The notes: generated from the letters alone by a model not told the origin. Counted from the first letter of the stretch, positions 8,348-17,285 are shown. The stretch is DNA of 64,000 bases from JACDBZ01 sp036262075 (GCA_036262075.1 DATAJO010000016.1:1-64000), one strand, 5' to 3'. A program made the numbers and translations.

Positions 8348-8635
8348 ATGACCGATGACAGGGCCGATGCGATCCGGCAGCTCCTCGTGCGCGCCGAGGC
8401 CGCGCATGGCGCCTACGAGGCGAACGAGCTCGCGGGCCGATACGACGAGGCCTGGCCACGCTGGTACGCCCGGTTCATGGTCGACAACGGGCTCGGCGGC
8501 ACCCTCGGCCGCGAGCCGAGCGTCGACGACGTCGAACGCGTCCTTTCCTCCAGCTGGGCCGAGTCCGAAGCCTCGTCGCCCACCCCGGCCGAGTCCTGGC
8601 CCGCCCTCGTCGCCGAGCGCCTGGCGTCAGCGTGA
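8348..8635 (+). CDS. Small acidic conserved-looking protein of unknown function
   Basis: 95 residues with no named domain that I recognise. It is acidic, rich in Glu/Ala/Trp, and contains the segment AAHGAYEANELAGRYDEAWPRWYARF. The aromatic-rich YDxxWPxWYA pattern looks like a compact helical fold. A GGGAGCG stretch precedes the ATG at 8 nt. It follows the DUF2249 gene by 103 nt and may belong to the same stress operon. Its 3' end overlaps the convergent cyclase gene by 9 nt. Confidence 0.6.
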   Translation: MTDDRADAIRQLLVRAEAAHGAYEANELAGRYDEAWPRWYARFMVDNGLGGTLGREPSVDDVERVLSSSWAESEASSPTPAESWPALVAERLASA

Positions 8636-9493
8636 CGGCTCGACGCTGAAGAGGCGCATCGGCTCGGCGAGCCCCTTCAGACTGTGCTCCCCGAGATCGG
8701 TGTAGCGGAGGTCGGTGCCCTCCGCCAGCGAGCGGGTGACGGCCGAGGCGATGACCTGCGATCCCTCCGCCGCCGCCAACACCCGGGCCGCGGCGTGGAC
8801 GGCGATGCCACGGATGTCGTCGTCGACCTCCTCGATCTCGCCGGTGTGAACGCCGGCCCGGATCGGGATCCCGATGGCGGCCGTCTCCTCGTGGATCGCG
8901 ACGGCGGCCATGAGCGCCGCCCCGGCGGAGGGGAAGACCGTCAGGAAGCCGTCGCCGGTCGTCTTCACCTCCCGGCCGCCGAATCGCTCGAGCTGGTGGC
9001 GGACGGCGCGATCGTGCGTGGCGAGCAGCTGCTTCCACGCCGCGTCACCCATGCTCGCCAGGAGCTCGGTGGACGACACGATGTCGGTCATGAGCATCGT
9101 GCCAACCGTCCGAGATCGGGCGGCGGGAAGGCCGAAGTACTCGGAGTTCCCTGAGATGTCGATCAGCTCCACGGGATCGTCTCCCACGACCCAGGCATCG
9201 TGCCCGGGCGGGATGTCCATGACGTCCATCGGCGCGAACTCATGCCGCTCGCCGTCCTCCAGCTCCACGGCGAATCGCCCGGCGAGCAGGAGATGGAGAT
9301 GGTGGATGCGGCACCATGTGGTCCCGACGTTGGGCTTGATGTGCGACGACCAGCGCCATCCCGGCTGGAGGATGGCATGGCCGATGACGAGCGAGCCGAG
9401 GTCGACGAAGCTCCCGTTGCCGAACGGGAAGGTCCGATGCTCGTCCGGGGCGGCGAGGCTCTTGCGCCGGACGCGAGCTGATCCCTCCGCCAC
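8627..9493 (-). CDS. Cupin - class III adenylate/guanylate cyclase fusion
   Basis: About 288 residues. An N-terminal cupin-like barrel (roughly 20-120, His-rich IHHLHLLLAGRF, then PPGHDAWV) leads into a class III nucleotide cyclase domain (about 130-285). The first metal Asp is in LMTDIVSSTELL and the second in VKTTGDGF, so both metal sites are kept. In the motif normally reading VNxAAR the Asn is His (VHAAAR), a change shared with a subgroup of bacterial cyclase-like proteins; activity and substrate are therefore uncertain. The GTG at 9493 has GGAGGA 7 nt upstream and is preferred to the ATG at 9508, which lies over that site. The cupin may sense a small ligand. Confidence 0.8.
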   Translation of the reverse strand: MAEGSARVRRKSLAAPDEHRTFPFGNGSFVDLGSLVIGHAILQPGWRWSSHIKPNVGTTWCRIHHLHLLLAGRFAVELEDGERHEFAPMDVMDIPPGHDAWVVGDDPVELIDISGNSEYFGLPAARSRTVGTMLMTDIVSSTELLASMGDAAWKQLLATHDRAVRHQLERFGGREVKTTGDGFLTVFPSAGAALMAAVAIHEETAAIGIPIRAGVHTGEIEEVDDDIRGIAVHAAARVLAAAEGSQVIASAVTRSLAEGTDLRYTDLGEHSLKGLAEPMRLFSVEPSR

Positions 9494-9612
9494 GGCTCGT
9501 TCCTCCATCTGGGCTGCGTCGATCTCCGGACCGCCATTGTGACGGCTCGCCGCATCGGGCTGGCGGCTGCTCCGGCGGAGGGCCGCGACTGGAGCGAACG
9601 CCGCGGCCGCGT

Positions 9613-9618
9613 TAGAAT
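9613..9618 (+). promoter_or_regulatory. -10 element before the CAU tRNA
   Basis: TAGAAT, 10 nt before the 5' end of the mature tRNA. A transcript starting about 9625 would carry a very short leader. The -35 region is not well conserved. This is the only promoter signal I see for both tRNA and tilS. Confidence 0.55.
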
Positions 9619-9628
9619 CGATGGCCGT

Positions 9629-9703
9629 GGCGGAGTAGCTCAGTGGTAGAGCAGGGGACTCATAAGCCCTTGGTCGGTGGTTCGAATCCGCCCTCCGCTA
9701 CCA
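9629..9703 (+). tRNA. tRNA with CAU anticodon (elongator Met likely; Ile2 not excluded)
   Basis: 75 nt with encoded CCA. The acceptor stem GGCGGAG pairs with CTCCGCT (G1-U72 wobble), the D-stem is GCTC/GAGC, the anticodon loop is CTCATAA, and the T-arm is GGTGG-TTCGAAT-CCGCC. The top anticodon-stem pair is A31-G39, a mismatch. It is not the initiator, since position 1-72 pairs and there are no three G-C pairs below the loop. Pairs 4-69 and 5-68 are G-C, unlike the C-G pairs that mark tRNA-Ile2 for E. coli TilS, which favours Met. The neighbouring tilS gene makes the Ile2 reading worth testing. Confidence 0.92.
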
Positions 9704-10659
9704 CCCCCCTCGATCAGCTCGCAGCCGCGGTCGACGCCGGTGCGCGCGCCCTTGCCATCCCCGACGACGCAGCCCTCGTCCTCGCCGTGTCCGGCGGTTC
9801 CGACTCCATGGCCCTGCTGGGCGGCGCCCAGCGACTCGTCGAGACCTCTGCGCGTGCCTGGCGCCTGACGGTCGCGCACCTCGACCACGGCCTGCGGGCC
9901 GACAGCGCCGATGACGCCGCCTTCGTGGCCGATGCCGCCCGCGGGCTCGGCCTGCCCGTCGAGGTCGGTCGGGCCGACGTCCGGGCGCTCGCCGCAACGG
10001 AGGGCCGATCCATCGAGGACGCCGGCCGCGAGGCACGCTACCGGTTCCTCGAGCGGATCGCGCCGGAGGGCGCGCTGGTCGCGACCGCCCACACCGCCGA
10101 CGACGCGGCCGAGACCGTGATCCTCAACCTCCTGCGCGGCAGCGGCCTGGCCGGCGCCCGCGGCTTGCCGGCGCGGCGCGACCGAATCGTCCGGCCGCTC
10201 CTGCACGCCCACCGAGCGCAGCTGCGGATCCTGCTCGACGCGGCCGGCATCGGCTACCGCGACGACCCGTCGAACGCCGATCCGGCCTTCCTCCGCAACC
10301 GCGTGCGCCACGAGGTGCTGCCCCTGCTCGAGGAGCTGCGCCCCGGCGCCGTCGAGGCCATCGCGCGATTCAGCGCGCTCGCCGCCGAGGACGATGAGCT
10401 GCTCGACGCCGTGGCGGCAGCCGAGCTTGCCCGTCGACGGCTCGACGACGGCCGCATCGACTGGCGCGATCCTCCGTCGGCGGCGCTCGGCCGGCGGGTG
10501 CTGCGCATCGCCATCGGCCACCCCGCGCCGAGCCTCGAGCGCATCGACGCGCTCCTCGAGGCGGCGTCCGGGAACCGCGGTGGGGTGAGGATCGAGCTCG
10601 GCGGCGGGCGATCGGCGATCGTGCGCGAACGGACGATCCGCCTCGAGGGCATCGGTTAG
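9643..10659 (+). CDS. tilS: tRNA(Ile)-lysidine synthase; start lies within the upstream tRNA or is non-standard
   Basis: TilS converts C34 of CAU-anticodon tRNA-Ile2 to lysidine with ATP. The N-type ATP pyrophosphatase P-loop SGGSDSMALL, followed by HLDHGLRADS and TAHTADDAAETVILNLLRGSG, and the RNRVRHEVLPLL segment are all present. It is short (about 315 residues after the tRNA) and lacks the C-terminal TilS domain, like the compact Aquifex enzyme. No ATG, GTG or TTG exists in frame between the tRNA 3' end (9703) and the P-loop; the next in-frame GTG (9787) would delete the strand before the P-loop. The only standard in-frame starts are GTG 9643 and TTG 9673, both inside the tRNA. The listed start is therefore a placeholder. 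Confidence 0.85.
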   Translation: MVEQGTHKPLVGGSNPPSATTPLDQLAAAVDAGARALAIPDDAALVLAVSGGSDSMALLGGAQRLVETSARAWRLTVAHLDHGLRADSADDAAFVADAARGLGLPVEVGRADVRALAATEGRSIEDAGREARYRFLERIAPEGALVATAHTADDAAETVILNLLRGSGLAGARGLPARRDRIVRPLLHAHRAQLRILLDAAGIGYRDDPSNADPAFLRNRVRHEVLPLLEELRPGAVEAIARFSALAAEDDELLDAVAAAELARRRLDDGRIDWRDPPSAALGRRVLRIAIGHPAPSLERIDALLEAASGNRGGVRIELGGGRSAIVRERTIRLEGIG

Positions 10660-10705
10660 GTCACGTCCTGCGTACTGATGGGCGTTTCCCGCCCGATTGG
10701 GTGGT

Positions 10706-10734
10706 TTGTTCGGGAAATCGGCCGACCCTATACT
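10706..10734 (+). promoter_or_regulatory. Sigma-70-type promoter of ftsH
   Basis: TTGTTC (10706-10711), a 17-bp spacer, and TATACT (10729-10734). This is one of the better -35/-10 pairs in the window. It leaves a leader of about 78 nt before the TTG start of ftsH. Confidence 0.65.
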
Positions 10735-10818
10735 TGCCGGGCTCGCGACGTGCAGTTGTGAGCCGGCACCAGGCCGCGGGCCGGGGGCCGTTCGCACGGA
10801 GGCGAAAGTAGAACTCAC

Positions 10819-12777
<1,959 letters not shown>

Positions 12778-12800
12778 TCCAGGCCAACCAGGGACCGATG

Positions 12801-12829
12801 CGAAGGCCCGCCGCCATGGCGGGCCTTCG
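12801..12829 (+). terminator. Hairpin after ftsH
   Basis: A perfect 12-bp stem (CGAAGGCCCGCC / GGCGGGCCTTCG) around a 5-nt loop, 23 nt after the ftsH stop. There is no U-tract. It also sits at the 3' end of the minus-strand remnant, so it may act in both directions. Confidence 0.7.
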
Positions 12830-12834
12830 GCGTG

Positions 12835-13052
12835 TCAGGCCGTTCGTCCGGGCGTGTCGCGCAGGACGGCGGCCGTCTCCTCCGGCAGGACGTCGCCGAC
12901 GAAGGCGCCCATGAGCGACTCGCTGCCGGCGAGGAACTTCAGCTTGTCCGGCGCGCGCTGCGGGCTGACGATCTCGACCAGCCGGACTCGCGGGCGATGA
13001 AATTGGCGGACATGAACGAGAGGGTCGGGCGGAACGCGGTCGCATCGGTCAT
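12835..13052 (-). pseudogene. Scar of two decayed genes: sugar isomerase-like start joined to a GalT-like end
   Basis: Read on the minus strand, the ATG at 13052 opens MTDATAFRPTLSFMSANF, which resembles the N-terminus of sugar-phosphate isomerase/epimerase proteins, but the frame stops at 12939 after 37 codons. A second frame picks up at about 12985 with RVRLVEIVSPQRAPDKLKF, then AGSESLMGAFVGDVLPEETA, ending in a proper stop at 12835. That ending resembles the C-terminus of galactose-1-phosphate uridylyltransferase. Most of both genes is missing, as if a deletion joined the head of one to the tail of another. Family names come from memory of motifs; the coding-like C-terminal fragment is the firmer part. 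Confidence 0.5.
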
Positions 13053-13118
13053 TCGACCATTCTGGGCTTCGCTTCCGACCCTCGCTCGCGCCGCTCCATG
13101 CGTAGCCCATTCGGGTCA

Positions 13119-13147
13119 TTGGTGGCCTAGGAGGTGGGCCGTATACT
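13119..13147 (+). promoter_or_regulatory. Promoter of the DnaB-like ATPase gene
   Basis: TTGGTG (13119-13124), 17-bp spacer, TATACT (13142-13147). The start codon lies 85 nt downstream, so unlike many neighbours this mRNA has a leader, and a GGAG precedes the ATG. Confidence 0.6.
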
Positions 13148-13231
13148 CGCGAGCGTGTTGCGTCCGGGCACCCCTGGACGCGCATGTCACAACCCGAGCC
13201 CTGACACCTGACAGAACGGAGCCAGCCCCCG

Positions 13232-14323
13232 ATGACGACGGAGCGCGCGGTCAAGCCCGCCACGGCGACCCCGAACGCCGATTGGAAGCTCGAGGCCGGC
13301 GAGGGAACGCTCAACCCTCGGTCCGCGCTCGACGTTCTCACCAGCCTGAACGAGCGCGTCGCGCAGGGAAGCATCGACGACCTCGTGCCGATCGCGACCG
13401 GCTTCGTGCCGATGGACAAGACGATCGGCGGCGGCCTGCGACCCGGCGAGCTCATGCTGATCGGCGGCGCCCAGGGCCAGGGCAAGACCACGATGGCACT
13501 CCAGATGGCCCGCAACATGGCGGCATCGGGCCAGGCGACCGTCCTGTACGTGTGCTTCGAGCACGACGAGGAGTACCTCATCCAGCGCATGGTGGCGATG
13601 GAGTCGGCGCTGTCCCACCTGCCGGCGAAGTCCGGCGCCGTGAAGATCCAGGACGTGAAGAAGGAGGTCGTCTCCTCCTACACCGCGTCGGCCGAGACCG
13701 GCACGCGCGCCAAGCTCGGCGCGAACCCGCGCCTCCGCCCATCGCTCGAGCGCATCGCGCGGTACGGCTCGAACCTCTACCTCATGCGCGGCACGGCGAC
13801 GCACTCGACGATCGACAACCTGCGCTCGCTCGTCCAGGAGCATCGCGGCTCGGACGACCAGCGCCGGCTCGTGCTGTTCATCGACTACCTCCAGAAGGTG
13901 CCGGTCATCCCGGAGCCGAACACCGAGGAGGAGAAGGTCACCCGCATCGTGTCGGGCCTCAAGGACATCGCGCTCGGCGAGATGGTGCCGGTCATCGCCA
14001 TCGTGGCCGCCGACCGGGAGGGCCTGAAGGCGAAGCGCCTCCGCAACCACCACCTGCGCGGCTCGTCGGCGATCAACTACGAGTCCGACATCATCGTGAT
14101 CCTGAACGACAAGTACAACATCGTCGCGAAGGTCAACATCGAGTTCAATCCGTACCAGGCGCAGCGCTACCGCGACTGGGTCGTGTGCTCGATCGAGAAG
14201 AACCGCGGCGGCCAGGACAACGTCGACCTCGAGTACGAGAAGCTCTTCGAGTACAGCTGCTTCGACCCGACCGGTCGGGTCACCGCGGAGAAGCTGATCG
14301 AGGAGCGGCTCTACAACGACTGA
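13232..14323 (+). CDS. DnaB-type (RecA-fold) helicase ATPase lacking the N-terminal domain
   Basis: 363 residues corresponding to the C-terminal motor domain of replicative helicase DnaB. Walker A is GGAQGQGKTTMAL (about residues 78-90). Next come the FEHDEEYLIQRM block, LVLFIDYLQKVPVI as Walker B/H2 region, AADREGLKAKRLRNHHLRGSSAINYESD, and a late IEKNRGGQDN arginine-finger-like segment. The first 50 residues replace the usual primase-binding domain, and the LDVLTSLNERVAQGS segment suggests a linker. It is not an ordinary DnaB in size. The next gene, a J-domain protein, starts 62 nt later beyond an 8-bp tandem repeat and is probably cotranscribed. Function is open; a loader or specialised helicase is plausible. 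Confidence 0.75.
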   Translation: MTTERAVKPATATPNADWKLEAGEGTLNPRSALDVLTSLNERVAQGSIDDLVPIATGFVPMDKTIGGGLRPGELMLIGGAQGQGKTTMALQMARNMAASGQATVLYVCFEHDEEYLIQRMVAMESALSHLPAKSGAVKIQDVKKEVVSSYTASAETGTRAKLGANPRLRPSLERIARYGSNLYLMRGTATHSTIDNLRSLVQEHRGSDDQRRLVLFIDYLQKVPVIPEPNTEEEKVTRIVSGLKDIALGEMVPVIAIVAADREGLKAKRLRNHHLRGSSAINYESDIIVILNDKYNIVAKVNIEFNPYQAQRYRDWVVCSIEKNRGGQDNVDLEYEKLFEYSCFDPTGRVTAEKLIEERLYND

Positions 14324-14332
14324 CGCTCCTCC

Positions 14333-14380
14333 GACCGCCTGACCGCCTGACCGCCTGACCGCCTGACCGCCGGACCGCCT
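14333..14380 (+). repeat. 8-bp tandem repeat GACCGCCT, six units
   Basis: Five exact units and one variant (GACCGCCG) fill nearly the whole gap between the DnaB-like and J-domain genes, ending 5 nt before the ATG. Every unit junction contains TGA. Array length could vary by slippage and change spacing between the two cistrons. Confidence 0.9.
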
Positions 14381-14385
14381 GACCG

Positions 14386-14838
14386 ATGCCGCCCGAGGCG
14401 CCATTCGACCCATACGCGGTGCTCCAGGTCGTGCCCAGCTGCGAGCAGGAGGTGGTGCACGCCGCCTTCCGCGCGCTGGCGCTGAAGTACCACCCCGATC
14501 GCGACGCCTCGAAGCGCGCCGAGCGCAAGATGGCCGAGCTCAACCGCGCGTACGACATCCTGCGCGACGACGCCGCGCGCGCCCGCTACGACCGATCGCG
14601 CCGCGTGACGATCTCGGGCGTCTCGGTCTCCGCCACGGCCGCCGGTCCGGCGCCGGTTCCGTCGGCCGACTCGGGATCGGTGCTGAACTTCGGCCGCTAC
14701 ATCGGCTGGGGGTTGCGGGACATCGCGCGCAAGGATCCCGAGTACCTCATCTGGCTGTCGCGTCACTCCTCGGGCATTCGCTACCGGACCGAGATCTACA
14801 CCATCCTCCACACGATGGGGGTCCAGTCCGCGGCCTGA
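14386..14838 (+). CDS. J-domain protein with an ExoX-like C-terminal motif
   Basis: 150 residues. Residues 8-75 form a DnaJ domain with the catalytic HPD in LKYHPDRDASKRAERK and the NRAYDILRDDAARARYD helix. A Ser/Ala/Pro linker follows. The C-terminal 45 residues (LNFGRYIGWGLRDIARKDPEYLIWLSRH) match the small FG-Y-G-DP-YL-WL motif seen at the end of exonuclease-X-like proteins. Zinc-finger and client-binding domains of true DnaJ are absent. It likely recruits DnaK to a specific partner; the adjacent helicase-like ATPase is the obvious candidate. Confidence 0.8.
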   Translation: MPPEAPFDPYAVLQVVPSCEQEVVHAAFRALALKYHPDRDASKRAERKMAELNRAYDILRDDAARARYDRSRRVTISGVSVSATAAGPAPVPSADSGSVLNFGRYIGWGLRDIARKDPEYLIWLSRHSSGIRYRTEIYTILHTMGVQSAA

Positions 14839-14873
14839 GGCGGTCGGTACCCTGGCGGGGGGAGCCCGGCGAT

Positions 14874-14935
14874 GCGGTCTCCGGCGCATGCGGTCCCCGG
14901 CGCATGCGGTGCCCGGCGCATGCGGTCCCCGGCAG
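14874..14935. repeat. 16-bp tandem repeat leading into the palindromic element
   Basis: Units of GCGGTCCCCGGCGCAT with single-base changes, three full and a fourth that runs directly into the left end of the palindromic element at 14931. Each unit holds the palindrome GCATGC at its junction. Confidence 0.85.
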
Positions 14936-15077
14936 GCGTATGGGCGCCTCAACCGCCGTCTTGCGGCCTGCCGCAGGCCATCTGGCCCGCTCGACCGCCG
15001 TTCTGCGGCCCACCGACCGCACGACGACCGCTGAGAAGCCGATACGCCTGCCGCCCACCACTCCCGCCACCGAACCC
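14931..15077. repeat. MITE-like palindromic element, copy 1
   Basis: 147 bp repeated almost exactly at 15249-15395. The first 122 bp are bounded by inverted ends: GGCAGGCGTAT on the left and ATACGCCTGCC on the right. The imperfect inverted match continues inwards for about 35 bp (CTCAACCGCCGTCTTGCGG against a mirrored CTCAGCGGTCGTCGTGCGG). It can fold into one long hairpin. No transposase frame and no clear target duplication are seen. Confidence 0.8.
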
Positions 15078-15248
15078 CCGCGCCGCGCCTTGCCACGCCG
15101 CCTGTGCCGGCCCGCGAAGGTCCCGATTTCCCACCAGGTGAGCACCGTGGGTCGATTCGTGCCGGTCCGCGGTGGCGCGAGTTTCCCAACGCCCACCTCA
15201 CGGGCATCTGGCACGTTCGGCGAGGCTCGGAAGGCCGATGCGGCTTCC
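15078..15248. other. Unassigned spacer between the two palindromic copies
   Basis: 171 bp between the copies. I see no gene, promoter or hairpin that stands out. Base composition is slightly more mixed than that of the repeats. Confidence 0.4.
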
Positions 15249-15395
15249 GGCAGGCGTATGGGCGCCTCAACCGCCGTTTTGCGGCCTGCCACAGGCCATC
15301 TGACCCGCTCGACCGCCGTTCTGCGGCCCACCGACCGCACGACGACCGCTGAGAAGCCGATACGCCTGCGGCTCGCCACTCCCGCCACCGAACCC
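15249..15395. repeat. MITE-like palindromic element, copy 2
   Basis: Same length and orientation as copy 1 with only about ten differences, mostly C/T changes. The left end GGCAGGCGTAT is intact; the right end reads ATACGCCTGCG. It lies 44 bp upstream of the HAD phosphatase gene. Confidence 0.8.
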
Positions 15396-15424
15396 AGCGC
15401 CGCGCCCCGGACCGCGTCGTCCGC

Positions 15425-15430
15425 TAGGCT
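15425..15430 (+). promoter_or_regulatory. -10 element of the HAD gene (leaderless type)
   Basis: TAGGCT followed by 9 nt and the ATG at 15440. No Shine-Dalgarno in the gap. Confidence 0.5.
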
Positions 15431-15439
15431 GATCCGGCC

Positions 15440-16177
15440 ATGAACGCGACCGCTCCGCCGCTGCGCGCCGTCTTCCTCGACATCGGGGACACGGTGATGC
15501 GCCCGAACCCGTCGTGGGAGCACGTGTACGCCCTGGCCTTCGAGGAGTTCGGCGTCCACGTCGACATCGACGGGCTGCACGATGCGCTGCGACGCGCGTA
15601 CCACCACGGCGGGTGGGGGATGGAGGGCGGCTTCGACCCGAGCGAGGAGACGAGCTTCCAGCGCACCGTGGAGATCGACGCCGCGGCGATCGCGGAGCTC
15701 GGCCTCGACCCGATGCCCGAGGCGTTCTTCCGCCGCCTGAGCGAGCTGTTCCTGGTGACGAGCCACTGGCACGTCTTCCCCGATGCCTACGCCGCCCTCG
15801 CGGGCCTCCGGGATCGTGGCCTCGTCGTCGGGGCGGTGAGCAACTGGGTGTGGCAGCTGCCCGAGCTGCTCCACTCGCTCGACCTCGTCAGCCAGTTCGA
15901 CTTCATTGCCGCCAGCGCCCGCATCGGCTTCGAGAAGCCCCATCCGCGGATCTTCGAGTGGGCCCTCGAGTGTGCCGGCGTTCAGCCATTGGAGGCGATC
16001 CACGTCGGCGACCACGTCGATGCCGACGTCGAGGGCGCGCGTGCCGTCGGGATCGGTGCCGTGCTCATCGACCGCAACGGCCGCTACGACGCCGATGCGC
16101 TGCCCGAGGGCGTCCCGACGATCCGCACGCTCGACGAGCTGCTGCCGATCGTCGACGAGCGACTGCCGGGCCGATGA
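15440..16177 (+). CDS. HAD-family phosphatase-like hydrolase
   Basis: 245 residues with the haloacid-dehalogenase core. Motif I is FLDIGDTV (nucleophile Asp 14 or so, with Gly-Asp in place of x-Asp as in HDHD3-type members). Motif II is GAVSNW, motif III Lys is in FEKPHPRIF, and motif IV is HVGDHVDADVEGARA. The large cap between motifs I and II is helical. The substrate is not apparent. Its stop overlaps the next start (ATGA), so it is coupled to thpR and the LOG-like gene. Confidence 0.85.
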   Translation: MNATAPPLRAVFLDIGDTVMRPNPSWEHVYALAFEEFGVHVDIDGLHDALRRAYHHGGWGMEGGFDPSEETSFQRTVEIDAAAIAELGLDPMPEAFFRRLSELFLVTSHWHVFPDAYAALAGLRDRGLVVGAVSNWVWQLPELLHSLDLVSQFDFIAASARIGFEKPHPRIFEWALECAGVQPLEAIHVGDHVDADVEGARAVGIGAVLIDRNGRYDADALPEGVPTIRTLDELLPIVDERLPGR

Positions 16178-16758
16178 ACCCCGAGCGGTGGCGCCTCTTC
16201 GTCGCCGTGGAGCTCGAGGACGACCTGCGCCGCCGCCTGGCCGATGCGATCGCCACCTGGCGGCTCGACCCGCGGACGGACGGGCTGCGCTGGGTCGAGC
16301 CCGATGCGCTCCACCTCACCCTCGCCTTCCTCGGCGCCACGGCGCCGGCCCGCGTCGGCGAGATCGAGGCCGCGATGCGCGGCGTGGCACCCGATCATCC
16401 GCCGTTCGCACTCCCGACCGGGCGGCTCGGCGCGTTCCCGCGGCCCGGCAGTGCGCGGGTGGTGTGGTACGCCGTCGACGACGCGGATGGCCGACTCGCC
16501 AGCCTGGCCAGCGACCTGCGATCGGCGCTCGACCTCGACGATGCCGATCCGTGGCGCGCCCACGTCACCGTCGCGCGCGCCCGACGCCGACCGGTCGATG
16601 TGCGCGGCTGGATCGAGGAGGCATCGGCCGAGGCGCCGACGGGGCTGCTGGCGGTGGCGGCGATGTCGCTCGTGCGCAGCCACGTTGGCAGCTGTCCGGC
16701 CAGGTATGAGAGGCTCGCATCGGTGAGCCTGGGATCAGCGTCCGAATCACAGCCATGA
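16174..16758 (+). CDS. thpR: RNA 2',3'-cyclic phosphodiesterase (2'-5' RNA ligase family)
   Basis: 194 residues of the 2H phosphoesterase superfamily. Both catalytic H-x-T/S-x motifs are present: HLTLAFLG (about residue 47) and HVTVARAR (about residue 130). The opening RLFVAVELEDDLRRRL is typical of ThpR. The enzyme opens 2',3'-cyclic phosphates on RNA ends. Overlaps of 4 nt at both ends place it in a three-gene operon between the HAD hydrolase and the LOG-like protein. Confidence 0.9.
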   Translation: MNPERWRLFVAVELEDDLRRRLADAIATWRLDPRTDGLRWVEPDALHLTLAFLGATAPARVGEIEAAMRGVAPDHPPFALPTGRLGAFPRPGSARVVWYAVDDADGRLASLASDLRSALDLDDADPWRAHVTVARARRRPVDVRGWIEEASAEAPTGLLAVAAMSLVRSHVGSCPARYERLASVSLGSASESQP

Positions 16759-17285
16759 GCGATCGACCGACCATCATTCGACCTCCCGTCGTCGCGGTGA
16801 TCGGCGACGGGGACCCCCGTGGAGCCGATGCGCACCGCCTGCTCGAGCAGGCCGAGGAGATCGGCGAGCAGCTCGCCCGCAGTGGCGCGATCGTCGTCAC
16901 CGGCGGGCTCGGAGGCGTGATGCGCGCCGCGAGCCGTGGTGCCCGCGCCGCCGGCGGCGACACGATCGGCATCCTGCCCGGATCCGATGCGTCGGAGGCG
17001 AACGAGTACGTGCGCTTCCCGATCCCGACCGGGCTCGGGGTGGCGCGCAACCTCGTCGTCGTCACCGCCGCCGATGCCGTCGTCGCCGTCGGCGGCCAGT
17101 ACGGCACGCTGTCCGAGATCGGCCTGGCGCTGCGCCAGGGCCGGCACGTCGTCACGCTGGGGTCGTGGCGGTTCGAGACCGAGCACCGCACGCCCGTGCG
17201 TCGGGTGCATCGGGCGCGTGACCCGCGCGACGCGGCCGCGCTGGCCCTCAAGCTCGCCCGCGAGGGCCCGGCGACCCCCGACTGA
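16755..17285 (+). CDS. LOG/TIGR00725-type Rossmann nucleotide-binding protein
   Basis: 176 residues. The fold signature is VAVIGDG near the start, then VVTGGLGGVMRAASRGARAAGG and AVVAVGGQYGTLSEIGLAL, the nucleotide-phosphate loops of the SLOG/lysine-decarboxylase-like superfamily. Members of this family bind nucleotides; some are cytokinin-type phosphoribohydrolases, but TIGR00725 proteins have no agreed function. The PGGxGTxxE motif of true LOG enzymes is here GGQYGTLSE, so activity is uncertain. Coupled to thpR by an ATGA overlap. Confidence 0.8.
   Translation: MSDRPTIIRPPVVAVIGDGDPRGADAHRLLEQAEEIGEQLARSGAIVVTGGLGGVMRAASRGARAAGGDTIGILPGSDASEANEYVRFPIPTGLGVARNLVVVTAADAVVAVGGQYGTLSEIGLALRQGRHVVTLGSWRFETEHRTPVRRVHRARDPRDAAALALKLAREGPATPD

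Noticed and set aside
9629..9703. Initiator tRNA-fMet
   Set aside because: Position 1-72 is a G-U pair and the three G-C pairs of the initiator anticodon stem are not present in the required positions.
14747..16015. Long minus-strand frame encoding a repeated Arg/Val/Gly-rich motif
   Set aside because: It is a translation of the palindromic repeats fused to the antisense of the HAD gene.
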